NCBI GenBank assembly: GCA_031394025.1
Contig: JANMWO010000681.1
Location: 1 to 5,602 of the forward strand
Origin: JANXSF01 sp031394025
GTDB lineage: Bacteria > Acidobacteriota > Terriglobia > Bryobacterales > Bryobacteraceae
DNA: 5,602 nt
Direction: 5' to 3'
Shown in pieces: positions 4,890 to 5,602 of this stretch. Both the position numbers and the translations under genes were made by a program. The notes beneath the pieces were generated by a model that did no database searches, had not been told where the DNA came from, and worked only from the letters and a program-made list of their open reading frames with translations. Within the stretch, counting starts at the first letter, position 1; the number at the start of each line of letters is the position of its first letter.

Positions 4890-5602
4890 GAGTTTTCCCG
4901 CATCCTGGTGCGTGCCACCAACTGGGTTGGTGATGCTGTAATGTGCGTCCCGGCCCTTGCTGCATTGCGCACGCGCTACCCCAAGGCTCACATTGCTGTG
5001 TTGGCTCGCCCGTGGGTGGCAGGCTTATACGGTAAGGAACTGATTGACGAATTGATCCCTTACACAGCAGCCAAAGGTTGGAAAGAACTGGGAGCTAAGC
5101 GCAGTCTGGCGCACCAACTTCGCCAACAGAAGTTTGATGCAGCTATTCTTTTTCAAAACGCATTTGAAGCCGCTGCACTGGTGCGCATGGCTCGGATTCC
5201 AGTGCGCATTGGATACGCCCGGGATGGCCGCAGTCTCTTGTTGACCCATCCGGTGACGGTTCCGCAAACTGGTGAAATCCCCAATCATCAACGCTATTAC
5301 TATCTGGAACTATTGCGCCGCGCGGGCATTCTGCAAGAACTCCCTGAAGTGAATGAAATCAGGCTTCCTGGAATGGAAAGGCTTCGTGCAGAAGGGTTGG
5401 CCAAGTTGAAAGCGCTAGGCTGGAACGGACCGTTGATTGGCGTTTCTCCAGGTGCCGCCTACGGAACTGCCAAACGATGGTTGCCGGAACGCTTTGTCCA
5501 AGCTGCAGTGGAATTGGCTGGCAAATTGAATGCTGGCGTCGGCGTTTTCGGCTCTGATGACGAAAGGGAACTTTGCCAGGGAATCACCCTGCAAATACAA
5601 GC
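4887..5602 (+). CDS. waaF: Lipopolysaccharide heptosyltransferase II (glycosyltransferase family 9), 3' end beyond the window
   Basis: The first 238 residues of a GT9 enzyme. WaaF adds the second L-glycero-D-manno-heptose, from ADP-heptose, to the inner core of lipopolysaccharide on the cytoplasmic face of the inner membrane. The start RILVRATNWVGDAVMCVPAL (5-24) holds the conserved WVGD acceptor-side motif, with D16 at the position of the proposed catalytic aspartate. SPGAAYGTAKRWLPERF (187-203) opens the nucleotide-sugar-binding domain and is the stretch that best marks WaaF rather than WaaC or WaaQ. GVGVFGSDDE (217-226) is the next conserved strand and turn. About 100 residues are missing against the usual 340-350. 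The ATG at 4887 places the motif as in homologues. No Shine-Dalgarno is seen, and a well-spaced promoter suggests a leaderless message. It is evidence for a lipopolysaccharide-bearing Gram-negative host. It is probably the head of a separate operon and not part of the catabolic cluster. Confidence 0.9.
   Translation, partial: MEFSRILVRATNWVGDAVMCVPALAALRTRYPKAHIAVLARPWVAGLYGKELIDELIPYTAAKGWKELGAKRSLAHQLRQQKFDAAILFQNAFEAAALVRMARIPVRIGYARDGRSLLLTHPVTVPQTGEIPNHQRYYYLELLRRAGILQELPEVNEIRLPGMERLRAEGLAKLKALGWNGPLIGVSPGAAYGTAKRWLPERFVQAAVELAGKLNAGVGVFGSDDERELCQGITLQIQ
4916..4932. repeat. 7-bp inverted repeat with 3-nt loop in the waaF start region
   Basis: CACCAAC (4916-4922) and GTTGGTG (4926-4932) are exact reverse complements around TGG. 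The repeat lies 29 nt inside waaF and 27 nt upstream of the PhyH start. It falls on the codons for the conserved TNWVG motif, so the symmetry may be a by-product of protein coding. It could still act as an mRNA hairpin or an operator for the PhyH gene. Confidence 0.4.

Noticed and set aside
4889..4972. N-terminal extension of the PhyH protein to ATG 4972 or 4903
   Set aside because: The extension lies over the codons for the conserved WVGD motif of WaaF. The added residues do not look like the start of a PhyH domain, and no better ribosome-binding site is gained.
5025..5600. Minus-strand frames inside waaF (5025-5291 and 5415-5600)
   Set aside because: They are shadows of the conserved heptosyltransferase reading frame and show no recognisable features.

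Overview
The window looks like a gene-dense stretch of a Gram-negative bacterial chromosome, roughly half G+C by eye. The evidence is a lipopolysaccharide-type heptosyltransferase at the right edge and a Tat-type export signal on a periplasmic dehydrogenase subunit. The mix of families (GMC oxidoreductase with a gluconate-2-dehydrogenase-subunit-3-like partner, ACS-type MFS transporter, exported small cupin-like protein, PhyH oxygenase) reminds me of Acidobacteriota such as the Bryobacterales/Solibacter group. That placement is an inference and is not proven by anything in the window.

Layout. Leftward from 1457: a Tat-signal small dehydrogenase subunit (921-1457), then a FAD-dependent GMC oxidoreductase that overlaps it by 8 nt and runs off the left edge (1-928). 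Rightward from 1551: a three-gene operon of an MFS organic-anion transporter (1551-2819), a small exported cupin-like protein (2816-3175) and a 3-hydroxyacyl-CoA-dehydrogenase-family enzyme (3175-4116), with junction overlaps of 4 nt and 1 nt. Leftward from 4888: a PhyH-family Fe(II)/2-oxoglutarate oxygenase (4109-4888), overlapping the dehydrogenase tail-to-tail by 8 nt. Rightward from 4887: heptosyltransferase WaaF (4887 to the right edge). Its start codon shares the bases CATG with the start codon of the oxygenase gene. The only intergenic gap is 1458-1550, a divergent control region. No gap exceeds 300 bases, and I see no rRNA, tRNA, mobile element or CRISPR array.

How the genes may work together (inference). 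The FAD/Fe-S GMC enzyme and its Tat partner could oxidise a sugar, polyol or other alcohol in the periplasm. The ACS-family transporter could import the resulting acid, and the NAD-dependent dehydrogenase could oxidise a beta-hydroxy group on it in the cytoplasm. The divergent promoter region between the two arms would let one regulator control both. WaaF belongs to lipopolysaccharide core assembly and is probably unrelated, and the PhyH gene may or may not belong to the catabolic set.

The most interesting non-coding signal is in the divergent region. A perfect 8-bp inverted repeat (1518-1525 / 1537-1544) holds a good Shine-Dalgarno sequence in its left arm and an ATG in its loop. That ATG opens a 17-codon reading frame that overlaps the weak TTG start of the transporter gene.
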